16,182 nucleotides of DNA from Ruminococcaceae bacterium UBA7135 (GTDB taxonomy: Bacteria > Bacillota > Clostridia > Oscillospirales > Ruminococcaceae): contig DKXD01000205.1 of the NCBI GenBank assembly GCA_002492075.1, positions 636 to 16,817 of the forward strand, written 5' to 3'. A program made the position numbers and the translations under genes. How positions within the stretch are numbered: the stretch's first letter is position 1; every line of letters starts with the position of its first letter. Of this stretch, positions 6,613 to 12,558 are shown piece after piece. The notes below the pieces were generated by a model. It did not search any database and was not told where the DNA came from. It saw nothing but the letters and a program-made list of their open reading frames with translations.

Positions 6613-6893
6613 AGCAAATTCCTCCTATGCGAGTTCAGAATTTGCTCCGCCATAGGGTTCAGCGTGTCGATCTCGACCGTCATTTCGCGCGTGGAAAACA
6701 TCTCGCAGACCAGAGCGAGAAACGCGTAAGAAATATCCTCATGCTCGTCCAATTCCTCGGGCGAGAGCGCGGTATACGCGCATATTTCGGCTATCGCCGC
6801 CGACTTGTACACCCCGATCAGAGCGTCGCTGTCGCTGTCCGATATACCACAGTGATCTTTGATTATTCCGTCCGAAATTTCGGATATTTTCAA
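6609..6893 (-). CDS. Head-tail connector (gp6-like)
   Basis: This small helical protein stacks under the portal as the first neck ring in HK97-like phages. The family pattern is clear: KISEISDGIIKDHCGI at the N-terminus, a central YKSAAIAEICAYTALSPEEL helix and LNPMAEQILNSHRR at the end. I place the start at TTG 6893 (94 aa) because AAGGGGGG lies about 8 bases upstream and the result matches the usual N-terminus of the family. An ATG at 6914 adds seven residues but has no ribosome binding site. It follows the major capsid gene closely. Confidence 0.82.
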   Translation of the reverse strand: MKISEISDGIIKDHCGISDSDSDALIGVYKSAAIAEICAYTALSPEELDEHEDISYAFLALVCEMFSTREMTVEIDTLNPMAEQILNSHRRNLL

Positions 6894-6921
6894 GTTACGC
6901 GCCCCCCTTGTCATGCGCCGC

Positions 6922-8136
6922 TTACGAAGCCTTCAGCTTCAAAACCGCGATCTTCTCGTCGTTTTCGATCTTGCTGTCAAGCTCCAGCCACGCCACAACG
7001 CCTATTGCGTGCTGTTCCGCATACTTCTCGCGAAGAACTTCCATATTGAAATTCTCCGTCATTTTCACCGCCAAGCCGGAAAAATCTCCGTAGTAAATAG
7101 CGGGCTTGCCCTTTTCCATCTTCACCGCGTCGGAGAGGTAAACGGGTCTGCCGAACAGCGTATAGCTCCACTTGCTTGTTGCGTCCTTGTTGAGTAAAAA
7201 GTTGCCGTCGCCGTCCTTGAGCTTGCGGATAGCGGAGCGCATTTTGCGGCTCATCACCCAAACGCAGTTGGGCTGATAAACGTCCGGCACGGTGTCCTGA
7301 ACGTCAATAAGCTCATCGGCTGTAACACCGTTCGTCGCCGCGCTTGTGATAACATTCTTCGCGCTCGAAAGCCCCACAATTTTCCCCTCTGTGCCGTTAA
7401 TGATCTCGTTGTCTATCCACAGCGCGACTGCCTCGGCGAGTTTAGAAATAACATAGCTCAAAATGTCGAACTGCGCGTTATTCATCAGCGAGCGCGACAC
7501 CTTTGTGAGCGCACCGACCAGAAAACCGGTCAGCGAGATAGATTTCAGCTTGCCGGAGGTCGCGGTGATCACCGAAAATTCTTCCTGATAGCCCACCGTG
7601 ATCTTGCCGTCCGTTTCGTCATAATAGGGAATGGAGAGCGTTCCGGGGACGTTGTATTTCGTACTCATCGCATAGATCGGTGAAATGTTTTTCACCTGTT
7701 CAATGATCTTGTTCGCGATAGAGGACGGAATTACCGCGCCGTTTGCCGAGGGCGTCCAGTTGCTGTCCGAGGGAGCTGCGGGTGTATCTCCCTCGGCGCG
7801 AAGCTCCATAGCCTTGCCGCTGCGGAGATATTCCACAAAGGCGCGTTCCTCGGCGGCAGTATTGTCCTTTTTCTGTGCCGAGCCGTCCGCGTTCGATCCG
7901 GCGATAACGGGTTCGGTGATGTCAAGACTGCGCGCCTCCGAAAGCGACTTGATAGTTGCGTTAAGCTCTTCGACCTTCGCTCTCTTCTCGTCATAGGCTT
8001 TCTGTTCATCGGCGGTAAAAGCGCGGACTTCCTCGACCTTTTTCCCGTTTTTTTCCGTTTCGGTTTTAAGCGCGCCGACCATAGTTTCCAGTTCCTTCAA
8101 GAGCATAGCGCGCTGTTCCATAAGTTTTTTCAGCAT
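6922..8136 (-). CDS. Major capsid protein (HK97 fold)
   Basis: This 404-aa protein forms the icosahedral shell. Residues 1 to about 110 are a charged coiled coil (the delta/scaffold domain), likely removed by the protease encoded just upstream. The shell domain begins near WTPSANGAVIPSSIANKII and contains the expected long helix and strand blocks (SPIYAMSTKYNVPGTLSIPY, LYVISKLAEAVALWIDNEI-like helix, WSYTLFGRPVYLSDA, YYGDFSGLAV). Length matches HK97-type capsid proteins with an N-terminal scaffold. The start overlaps the protease stop in ATGCTGA and has AAAGGAGA upstream, so both are translated together. Confidence 0.93.
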   Translation of the reverse strand: MLKKLMEQRAMLLKELETMVGALKTETEKNGKKVEEVRAFTADEQKAYDEKRAKVEELNATIKSLSEARSLDITEPVIAGSNADGSAQKKDNTAAEERAFVEYLRSGKAMELRAEGDTPAAPSDSNWTPSANGAVIPSSIANKIIEQVKNISPIYAMSTKYNVPGTLSIPYYDETDGKITVGYQEEFSVITATSGKLKSISLTGFLVGALTKVSRSLMNNAQFDILSYVISKLAEAVALWIDNEIINGTEGKIVGLSSAKNVITSAATNGVTADELIDVQDTVPDVYQPNCVWVMSRKMRSAIRKLKDGDGNFLLNKDATSKWSYTLFGRPVYLSDAVKMEKGKPAIYYGDFSGLAVKMTENFNMEVLREKYAEQHAIGVVAWLELDSKIENDEKIAVLKLKAS

Positions 8137-8771
8137 AATAAATCTCCTTTCAATTTAAGCAGTTCCAGCTCTTTTTGAGCAATAAAAAAACGTCTGTTGT
8201 CAGACGTATTTTCCGTATTTGAGTTTGGTCGTTCTATGAGCTCCGCCGTATCGGGGAAGCCGCGAACCTCGCGTATTTCAAGTACGCCGTTCGGCTCTGC
8301 GGAGCGCATTTCAACGCTTGTGCCAACGTAAGCGGGCGTTTTGGTGAGTATAGACACCTCCGACAAGTCAAAATCGGTAAGCGTTCGCCGTTTCAGATCG
8401 CCGCTCACATCTTCCCACGAGGCTTTTGCTCCCGAAAAACCGAACGACCACCCGCGCAGCTCGCCGCGCTTTGCCGCCGAAACGACTTCCGCGTCGGTAA
8501 TGACCGCCTCGGCGTGAAGCCCGATGTTGTCCTCGGAGAGCCGAAGCTGACCGCCGCTCACCGAACCGATCTCGCGCTCGTGGTTAAAGTACAGCCGCAC
8601 GTTCGGATTGCGCGTCAGAGCGCGCTTGAATGCTCCAGCGCCGACCTTTTCCACAAAGCGAGTACTTGCTCCGACAGCCATTTCGGGCGGCAGAACGCGG
8701 CTGTCGCGCTCCACCGCGTTTACATATCCCGAAACGCGTATCTCCGCGCCGTTTCTTATCTCGATCTTCAT
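8130..8771 (-). CDS. Prohead protease (HK97 gp4-like, serine protease)
   Basis: This 213-aa protein cleaves the scaffold part of the capsid protein during head maturation. Catalytic residues are visible as H64 in YFNHER and S109 in GWSFGF, followed by the family block DFDLSEVSILTKTPAY (133-148). The start at 8771 has AAAGGAGATG upstream; an open frame continues to 8918 but runs through a terminator-like hairpin and lacks a suitable ribosome binding site. The gene is preceded by a hairpin-leader module like the one before terL and is coupled to the capsid gene. Portal and terL, which normally precede it, are absent here. Confidence 0.92.
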   Translation of the reverse strand: MKIEIRNGAEIRVSGYVNAVERDSRVLPPEMAVGASTRFVEKVGAGAFKRALTRNPNVRLYFNHEREIGSVSGGQLRLSEDNIGLHAEAVITDAEVVSAAKRGELRGWSFGFSGAKASWEDVSGDLKRRTLTDFDLSEVSILTKTPAYVGTSVEMRSAEPNGVLEIREVRGFPDTAELIERPNSNTENTSDNRRFFIAQKELELLKLKGDLLC

Positions 8772-8790
8772 AAAATCATCTCCTTTCCGT

Positions 8791-8811
8791 AAAATGGGTA
8801 TAAAAAAGCGC
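8791..8811 (-). repeat. 21-bp direct repeat, copy 2 (upstream of protease)
   Basis: Identical to 2002-2022 upstream of terL, same orientation. It includes the T-tract of the adjacent hairpin and the bases leading to the protease ribosome binding site. Confidence 0.8.
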
Positions 8812-8826
8812 TCCTGCGAGCGTTTT
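8802..8826 (-). terminator. Stem-loop terminator upstream of the protease gene
   Basis: CGCTC and GAGCG (8818-8822 and 8809-8813) pair around a 4-nt loop, extended by AAAA/TTTT past one bulged base, with six T on the minus strand. The whole 8772-9010 stretch has no convincing gene: it holds this hairpin, a CCCGATCGGG palindrome near 8982-8991 and low-complexity sequence. Confidence 0.55.
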
Positions 8827-9010
8827 ATTATCAGTTGGCGGGACTTTCGGAAATCAGACCAAAAAATAAATGAGCGACTCTGTGTCCGCAAAAAGCCCCG
8901 CCGTGGCAGCCGGTACACGCAACAATCGAAAAGCAGGATGTACCCCCTTCAAAAAAATTGTTTTCGGCTGCGATCTGCCGACCCGATCGGGAAAGCACAG
9001 CGCAAACGAA

Positions 9011-9040
9011 AAGCGTCTTGCAGTCGAGTGCAAAACGCTT
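9011..9040 (-). terminator. Terminator of the antirepressor module
   Basis: AAGCGT/ACGCTT form the outer stem and TTGCA/TGCAA the inner stem around CTCGAC, followed on the minus strand by a short T-rich stretch (TTTTCGTTT). It lies 9 bases past the ORF6N stop codon and closes the accessory module before the head genes. Confidence 0.6.
9018..9035. repeat. 18-bp sequence shared with 16146-16163 (inverted)
   Basis: An 18-base sequence in the terminator hairpin of the ORF6N gene is repeated exactly, in opposite orientation, at 16146-16163 inside a small reading frame at the right edge. The core is nearly palindromic (TTGCA-6 bases-TGCAA). Confidence 0.7.
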
Positions 9041-9048
9041 AAATCATA

Positions 9049-9936
9049 TTAAATGCCAATGTATGACGCGATCTCGCGTATTGCGTCATCGCAGAATTTA
9101 ACTCGCTGCTGCGCTATATCCGCAATACTTGTTTCCGAATTGCTCACGATCTCGCGGGCGAACTTCATCCTTATGTACTTTAAGTACCTGAAAACATCGA
9201 TAGCCGTCAAAAGCTCGTCCGTTGTCGGCTCACGAGGCTTTATAACGGCGGGCGTTTGCCGCTCGACCTCCGCCGCCATCGGTATCTCTACGCGGCTGTC
9301 GTAAATGTCCTTCAGCGTTTCAACACCGCGCTTTGTAAGCACCGTTATTGATTTTGCCGCGTGACAAACGTCCGGGTTTTCTTCCTTGAACTCCGCCAAA
9401 GCCGCCCTTGTTATTGTGATGTAATCAAGCTCCCGCTCACAGTAATTTTTAAGAATGTAACGCGCGGTCGGTGGCTTTATTCCGGTGAAATGCTCAAAAT
9501 CCGCAAGCGTTATCACAGGCTCTCCCTTGTAAGTCTTTGGGGTGTAGGTGTATTCGTTTGTTTCAAGCGTGAGCTGCTTAGGTTTAGGAGCAGGGGTTCT
9601 TCCACGAAAGTAGAAGTTTACAAGTTCACGCTGAACCGTCCACGCCAGATCATCGGAGAACGACTTCACCAACATCAGATAGCCGCTTTCGGTTATGAGG
9701 GTTATATCGTTCTGCTGTCTGTAATCCATTTCGCCAATCGCTGTCCGAAATTCGGACGGCGATATTTTGAAGTAATCCACACCCTCAATAAACCGCTTCT
9801 TGTTGTCGTTAAAACGTTTACGCGCCGTTCCGTCCTTTCGTCCGTGAACCTCGTCAATTTCTTTAAACGTTACAACGCGGTTTCCCTTGTACTCTCTTAT
9901 CGGGAGCGGCTTGTCATTGATAATTATCTCATTCAT
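9049..9936 (-). CDS. ORF6N-domain protein, antirepressor-like, with an apparent internal duplication
   Basis: This 295-aa protein starts with an ORF6N domain (about 15-95): REYKGNRVVTFKEIDEVHG, TARKRFNDNKKRFIEGVDYF and TLITESGYLMLV. ORF6N/Bro-type proteins in phages act as DNA-binding regulators or antirepressors. A second, similar block follows at about 135-210: TYKGEPVITLADFEHFTG, PPTARYILKNY, LDYI and ITVLTKRGVETL in the same order and spacing, which suggests tandem duplication. The C-terminus is helical (about 230-295). The start overlaps the 66-aa gene by ATGA and has GAGGTG upstream. It is the last gene of a module with its own promoter, an RHH protein, an antisense RNA and a terminator. 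Antirepressor function is inferred. Confidence 0.8.
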   Translation of the reverse strand: MNEIIINDKPLPIREYKGNRVVTFKEIDEVHGRKDGTARKRFNDNKKRFIEGVDYFKISPSEFRTAIGEMDYRQQNDITLITESGYLMLVKSFSDDLAWTVQRELVNFYFRGRTPAPKPKQLTLETNEYTYTPKTYKGEPVITLADFEHFTGIKPPTARYILKNYCERELDYITITRAALAEFKEENPDVCHAAKSITVLTKRGVETLKDIYDSRVEIPMAAEVERQTPAVIKPREPTTDELLTAIDVFRYLKYIRMKFAREIVSNSETSIADIAQQRVKFCDDAIREIASYIGI

Positions 9937-10133
9937 AATGCATACACCTCACCGGATATCTTTTCTAAATCGGCACTCAACTTCTCGCTTAAAGCGATAA
10001 TGCCGCGACGTAAATTTTGCATCATCTCTTCATTCACGGCATGCTCAGAAATCAACGCTATTGCACCGATTGCATCAGCTATACACGACGCATTTATAAT
10101 TTCACATTCTAAATTCAAACTTACTTCTGCCAT
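9933..10133 (-). CDS. Small helical protein of unknown function
   Basis: I do not recognise this 66-aa protein. It begins MAEVSLNLECEIINASCIAD and appears fully alpha-helical, with Ala/Ile-rich and Glu/Lys-rich stretches; no membrane segment is evident. ATG 10133 is preferred over the in-frame ATG at 10151 because GAAAGGAAG lies upstream at the right distance. That ribosome binding site sits in the stem of a strong hairpin (10141-10169), so translation is probably regulated. It overlaps the ORF6N gene by ATGA, so its translation would also control that gene. Confidence 0.7.
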   Translation of the reverse strand: MAEVSLNLECEIINASCIADAIGAIALISEHAVNEEMMQNLRRGIIALSEKLSADLEKISGEVYAL

Positions 10134-10140
10134 AATAAAA

Positions 10141-10169
10141 CTTCCTTTCAAAAATACTTGACAAGGAAG
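10141..10169 (-). promoter_or_regulatory. Hairpin masking the ribosome binding site of the 66-aa gene
   Basis: In the minus-strand RNA, CTTCCTT (10163-10169) pairs with AAGGAAG (10141-10147), which is the ribosome binding site. After one bulged G, TCAA pairs with TTGA, giving 11 pairs around a 6-nt loop. The same DNA carries the -35 box of the opposite-strand promoter. Confidence 0.65.
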
Positions 10170-10186
10170 ACTATCTAGTGTATAAT
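10158..10186 (+). promoter_or_regulatory. Perfect consensus promoter on the plus strand, for the small RNA
   Basis: TTGACA (10158-10163), exactly 17 bases, TATAAT (10181-10186), with an A/T-rich upstream stretch. It reads against every gene around it. Transcription should begin at about 10193 and end at the terminator 10219-10265. Confidence 0.85.
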
Positions 10187-10198
10187 AGATTTAGATAG
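10171..10198. promoter_or_regulatory. Inverted repeat over the small RNA promoter, candidate operator
   Basis: CTATCTA (10171-10177) and TAGATAG (10192-10198) form a perfect 7-bp inverted repeat that brackets the -10 box. Such dyads are typical operators for RHH or HTH repressors; the adjacent RHH protein is the obvious candidate. In RNA form it could also be a hairpin. Confidence 0.55.
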
Positions 10199-10265
10199 GA
10201 TTTCCCTGTCTGTTGATGATAAGCTGTTGTGTTCGTTGGTAGCGGTGCAACAGCTTATTTTTTTT
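10193..10265 (+). ncRNA. Small antisense RNA between RHH gene and antirepressor genes
   Basis: An RNA of about 73 nt is predicted from the plus-strand promoter to a strong intrinsic terminator: an 11-bp perfect stem (10219-10229 with 10248-10258) and eight T residues (10258-10265). It is antisense to the last 11 bases of the RHH gene and to the intercistronic RNA before the 66-aa and ORF6N genes. No convincing peptide is encoded (the only ATG gives eight codons without a ribosome binding site). The layout matches the sar RNA of phage P22, which lies antisense between arc and ant. Unlike sar as I remember it, this RNA does not cover the next ribosome binding site, which is about 45 bases beyond its 5' end. 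Confidence 0.75.
10219..10265 (+). terminator. Strong intrinsic terminator of the small RNA
   Basis: ATAAGCTGTTG and CAACAGCTTAT form an 11-bp stem with an 18-nt loop, followed by eight T on the plus strand. No T-tract follows on the minus strand, so it should stop only the plus-strand transcript. The T-tract doubles as the last codons of the RHH gene. Confidence 0.85.
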
Positions 10266-10428
10266 CTGCCAAAAGCAAATGTATACCGCGCCGAATTGCT
10301 TCACCTTTGGTGATATTATGCTCATCACAGTATTTTTTGAGTTTTTTCTCGGTTTCTGTATCGAGCCTTATGCTATAACGGACATCTTTGGGTTTATCCG
10401 CTTTTGGTCTGCCTGTTTTGGGTGACAT
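10255..10428 (-). CDS. Ribbon-helix-helix (Arc/CopG-type) DNA-binding protein
   Basis: This 57-aa protein has a basic N-terminal arm (GRPKADKPKD), a beta strand VRYSIRLD (16-23), helix A TETEKKLKKYCDEHN and helix B ITKGEAIRRGIHLLL: the RHH fold, in which a dimer places paired strands in the major groove. ATG 10428 is chosen over an ATG at 10542 because GAGGTGG lies upstream and the longer form would run through the preceding terminator and this gene's own promoter. It has a near-consensus promoter (10459-10487). Its 3' end overlaps the terminator of the opposite-strand small RNA. By comparison with Arc of P22 it probably represses the module or the small RNA promoter; this is inference. Confidence 0.85.
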   Translation of the reverse strand: MSPKTGRPKADKPKDVRYSIRLDTETEKKLKKYCDEHNITKGEAIRRGIHLLLAEKK

Positions 10429-10458
10429 CACTTCCACCTCACTTTCTGTCACACCTTT

Positions 10459-10487
10459 ATTATACTTTATGCGTGGCAAAAAGTCAA
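10459..10487 (-). promoter_or_regulatory. Sigma-A promoter of the RHH/antirepressor module
   Basis: On the minus strand TTGACT (10482-10487), 17 bases, TATAAT (10459-10464), about 20 bases before the ribosome binding site of the RHH gene. No inverted repeat like that at 10171-10198 is visible here. Confidence 0.8.
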
Positions 10488-10515
10488 TGGCTTTTTCAAA
10501 AATTGTATAGTTGTA

Positions 10516-10548
10516 CAAAAATAGCGCCTTATTTTTGTGCAAGGTGCT
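10516..10548 (-). terminator. Terminator of the lipoprotein gene
   Basis: AGCACCTT (10541-10548) pairs with AAGGCGCT (10523-10530), one mismatch in eight, 10-nt loop, then ATTTTT on the minus strand. It lies 10 bases past the lipoprotein stop codon and before the RHH promoter. Confidence 0.65.
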
Positions 10549-10557
10549 ATGTAGACA

Positions 10558-11100
10558 TTAATAAATGCCATAAACATCAGTAACCAAATACGTGTCCGAT
10601 TTAGGTTCTTTTTGAGTTATAGTCAAGGTTAAAGAGCTGCGTTTTTCGTTCCCGAACACATTTGAGTATGACACATCATAAACCGCAGTATATTCGCTCA
10701 ATATCCTGTCCTTGCTCTGTATAACGAACTCGTCCGCAGTATCGGTAACTATCTCATAGTCTGGGTATTTGTTTTTGTACGCATTTTTTTGGTTTTCATA
10801 CATATCCGTATAGTCAAAATCGTCGTCGGGATCATTGTTTTTGATCCTCTTAACTGTTATAACGTGCTTGACTTTATATTCATCGGACACCGATTTACGG
10901 TTGTAGTTGAACACATTTATGGGCATCATATCAGAATAAACCGAGTGCGTGGACGTTACACGATCTAACCCGTTATAATCCTCCGCTTTCAAGTATTTCA
11001 TAAAGTCATCAGCGGCACTCCTTGCTTTTGACGAAGAAGAACAAGCTGTCAGCATTAAAACGCAAAGCAGAGATATAATTGAAAAAAATAATTTTTTCAT
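10558..11100 (-). CDS. Predicted lipoprotein, moron gene
   Basis: This 180-aa protein has a lipoprotein signal peptide: MKK, a hydrophobic core, and the lipobox LTAC with Cys at 20, followed by a Ser-rich tether. The mature part (about 27-180) is polar, with alternating helix and strand blocks (SAADDFMKYLKAEDYNGLD, then YTAVYDVSYSN and SSLTLTITQKE), perhaps a small NTF2-like fold; I cannot name a family. It would sit on the outer face of the host membrane. It has its own promoter (11130-11158) and terminator, lies between terS and the head genes, and is more A/T-rich than its neighbours, all signs of a moron expressed in lysogens. Phage lipoproteins of this kind often block superinfection; that role is only a guess here. 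Confidence 0.8.
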   Translation of the reverse strand: MKKLFFSIISLLCVLMLTACSSSSKARSAADDFMKYLKAEDYNGLDRVTSTHSVYSDMMPINVFNYNRKSVSDEYKVKHVITVKRIKNNDPDDDFDYTDMYENQKNAYKNKYPDYEIVTDTADEFVIQSKDRILSEYTAVYDVSYSNVFGNEKRSSLTLTITQKEPKSDTYLVTDVYGIY

Positions 11101-11129
11101 ACTTCAGAACCTCCAAAGATGTTTTTTTC

Positions 11130-11158
11130 ATTATATCACAAATATTCCCAAAAGTCAA
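11130..11158 (-). promoter_or_regulatory. Sigma-A promoter of the lipoprotein gene
   Basis: On the minus strand TTGACT (11153-11158), 17 bases, TATAAT (11130-11135). The ribosome binding site GGAGG and ATG 11100 follow closely. Confidence 0.85.
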
Positions 11159-11430
11159 CCCCTGTGAATATCCGCCACCCCAAAGCAATCCGAACCACCC
11201 GACAGTCCGCCGAACAGCCTGAAAAGCCAAACCGCTCCGCCCACACCCCCGCTCCGAGAGCCACACAGCCCCCGAACCCGTCCGAGCCTGCCATAACCCC
11301 GCCCGATTTGCATTCTAAGTACCCGTCGATTAGCCTAAAAAGCCATACAAGCGACCATCACACCGTAACAATGCCGCCCGAGCCGCCCAAAAGTCCGCCA
11401 ATGAGCCGGTTAAGCCAAACCACGCCGCTT
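11159..11430 (-). repeat. G-rich gene-free stretch with three imperfect direct repeats
   Basis: Between terS and the lipoprotein promoter lie about 270 bases without a credible gene. The transcribed strand is strikingly G-rich and C-poor. A 48-nt unit occurs at 11378-11425 and again at 11190-11237 with roughly three quarters of positions identical; a shorter relative of its core (TGGCTT-4-GGCT...CGG) is at about 11323-11348. Reading frames on both strands are short or biased (Pro-rich on plus, Gly/Trp-rich on minus) and lack ribosome binding sites. It may be a non-coding RNA, a recombination scar or remains of an insertion. Confidence 0.55.
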
Positions 11431-12048
11431 TCACTCCCTTAAAACCTTAAGCAGCTCGTCGTCCTCGTCCTTGTGAACGTCCTTCGGAATGGTACGCAGG
11501 GCGGCGGATACACTCATACAGTTTTCGCGCTCAATAGCAAGCTTAGCTTCGCGTTTCTGCTTGATTTTCAAATCGGCGTCGGAAATCTGTTTGAGCAGTT
11601 CTCCGCGCCGTTTAAGCAGTTCCGAAAGCGCGTTGGTGACTGCCGCCACGCTGTCCGCCAGCCCCCGAGCCTCGTCCGCGTTAAGCTCATCGTGAATATC
11701 GGCAAGCTGCCCGATCGCCGCCGTGACCTCTTTGGAGAGCGTATTCAGTTCTGCGAGTTCGCCGCGCAAAGAACAGGCGAGATCCTTGTAGAACTCTTCC
11801 TCGGAGTGCAGCTCGGCATAACGGTTGATCTGCTCGGAGTAAAGCGCGTCATTCTTGCCGATTGCCTTCATCAAAGCGACTACCCGCCGAAACTCCCCGT
11901 GCGCGATCTCATCCTCCCGAACGCGCTTTCGTTCGGTGATCTTCTTCCCAGACAGCAGAGCCTGCTCGTAGTGTTGGCGCTGCTCTTTTTCCGCATTAGT
12001 CAAGTGCTTACGGTTAGTCGCCACGGGCTTTGACGGACGTCCCCCCAT
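11431..12048 (-). CDS. terS: Terminase small subunit, P27 family
   Basis: The 205-aa protein recognises phage DNA to start packaging. The N-terminus MGGRPSKPVATNRKHLT, the E-x-L-x-x-G-K-K-I segment, and the EFRRVVALMKAIGKNDALYSEQINRYA block are typical of P27-type small terminases. The second half is a long charged helical region (about 95-190) that could mediate oligomer formation. AGGAGG lies upstream of ATG 12048. It follows the HNH gene, as in many HK97-like phages, but terL and the portal do not follow it; an accessory block does. Confidence 0.82.
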   Translation of the reverse strand: MGGRPSKPVATNRKHLTNAEKEQRQHYEQALLSGKKITERKRVREDEIAHGEFRRVVALMKAIGKNDALYSEQINRYAELHSEEEFYKDLACSLRGELAELNTLSKEVTAAIGQLADIHDELNADEARGLADSVAAVTNALSELLKRRGELLKQISDADLKIKQKREAKLAIERENCMSVSAALRTIPKDVHKDEDDELLKVLRE

Positions 12049-12087
12049 GCCCCCACCTCCTCATCCCCTCAAAAATCACCATTTAGG

Positions 12088-12100
12088 GAACATTTTGTTC
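12088..12100. repeat. Short perfect inverted repeat upstream of terS
   Basis: GAACA-3-TGTTC lies in the 72-base gap between the HNH gene and terS. Packaging recognition sites often lie near terS, so this is a candidate binding site, without further support. Confidence 0.3.
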
Positions 12101-12120
12101 ACAGAGGGCGCGGTCTGATG

Positions 12121-12516
12121 TCACGACAAGCGGTCACTAGAATAACACCCCCTCGGGGGGATACTTGCAAGCTCGAACAGCCACGCCCTTGGTATGCCGC
12201 CGTGCTCTGCTTTGGCGTGACAAAATCGACACAGCGTGATCAGATTGCTTTCGTTCAGCCTTCTCTCGTAGTCCTCGACCAACGGTACGATATGGTGTAC
12301 CGACAAACCGCGATTAGTAAGTATCCCCGCCGCAAGACATACTCGGCAGCAATGGAAATCGCGTTCGAGAATTGCTTTAGCAGTACGCTTCCAAACCTGT
12401 GTGTTTCTGAACTTATCCGCTTGGGAATTGCGCTCGACGTTTATATACCTGCGCTTACAGTGTCCCTCATGGATTTTCCCGCATGCGGGACAGTATCGTT
12501 TTATCTTAAATTCCAT
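12121..12516 (-). CDS. HNH endonuclease
   Basis: This 131-aa protein has an N-terminal zinc-ribbon-like start (CPACG, 9-13) and a complete HNH core: C57xxC60, H74-H75 in LSVHHIVPL, N91 in NESNLITLC, and C96xxC99-H100. Phage HNH proteins next to terS are often required for terminase cleavage at cos sites, a role described for HK97 gp74 and relatives. ATG 12516 is preferred; a GTG at 12534 would include a -10 box in the coding sequence. No ribosome binding site is evident, and the transcript may start at or near the ATG. Confidence 0.88.
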   Translation of the reverse strand: MEFKIKRYCPACGKIHEGHCKRRYINVERNSQADKFRNTQVWKRTAKAILERDFHCCRVCLAAGILTNRGLSVHHIVPLVEDYERRLNESNLITLCRFCHAKAEHGGIPRAWLFELASIPPRGCYSSDRLS

Positions 12517-12522
12517 ACTACC

Positions 12523-12531
12523 ATTATACCA
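12523..12531 (-). promoter_or_regulatory. Extended -10 promoter before the HNH gene, possible late promoter
   Basis: TGG-TATAAT on the minus strand, with no good -35 box. A weak -35 suits an activator-dependent late promoter, and a putative regulator gene ends just upstream. Transcription would start about 7 bases further, at the ATG of the HNH gene. Confidence 0.45.
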
Positions 12532-12558
12532 CACCTAAAACGAACAAAACGAACAACT

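Noticed and set aside
8772..8918. N-terminal extension of the prohead protease
   Set aside because: It runs through a terminator-like hairpin and the shared leader; ATG 8771 has the ribosome binding site and gives the normal family N-terminus.
9361..10161. Plus-strand reading frame of 266 aa opposite the ORF6N gene
   Set aside because: Shadow of the ORF6N and 66-aa genes; no domain pattern and no ribosome binding site.
10219..10258. Hairpin after the RHH gene as a minus-strand terminator
   Set aside because: No T-tract follows on the minus strand; the eight-T run is on the plus side, so it ends the plus-strand RNA.
11190..11425. Direct repeats considered as a CRISPR array or tandem iterons
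   Set aside because: Copies are imperfect, unevenly spaced and too few, with no spacer pattern or cas genes.
11119..11442. Plus-strand Pro-rich reading frame over the G-rich gap
   Set aside because: The composition follows from the C-rich strand; there is no ribosome binding site and it ends in terS antisense sequence.
12088..12100. Inverted repeat as a proven cos or pac site
   Set aside because: Only 5-bp arms; position near terS is suggestive but not enough to call a packaging site.
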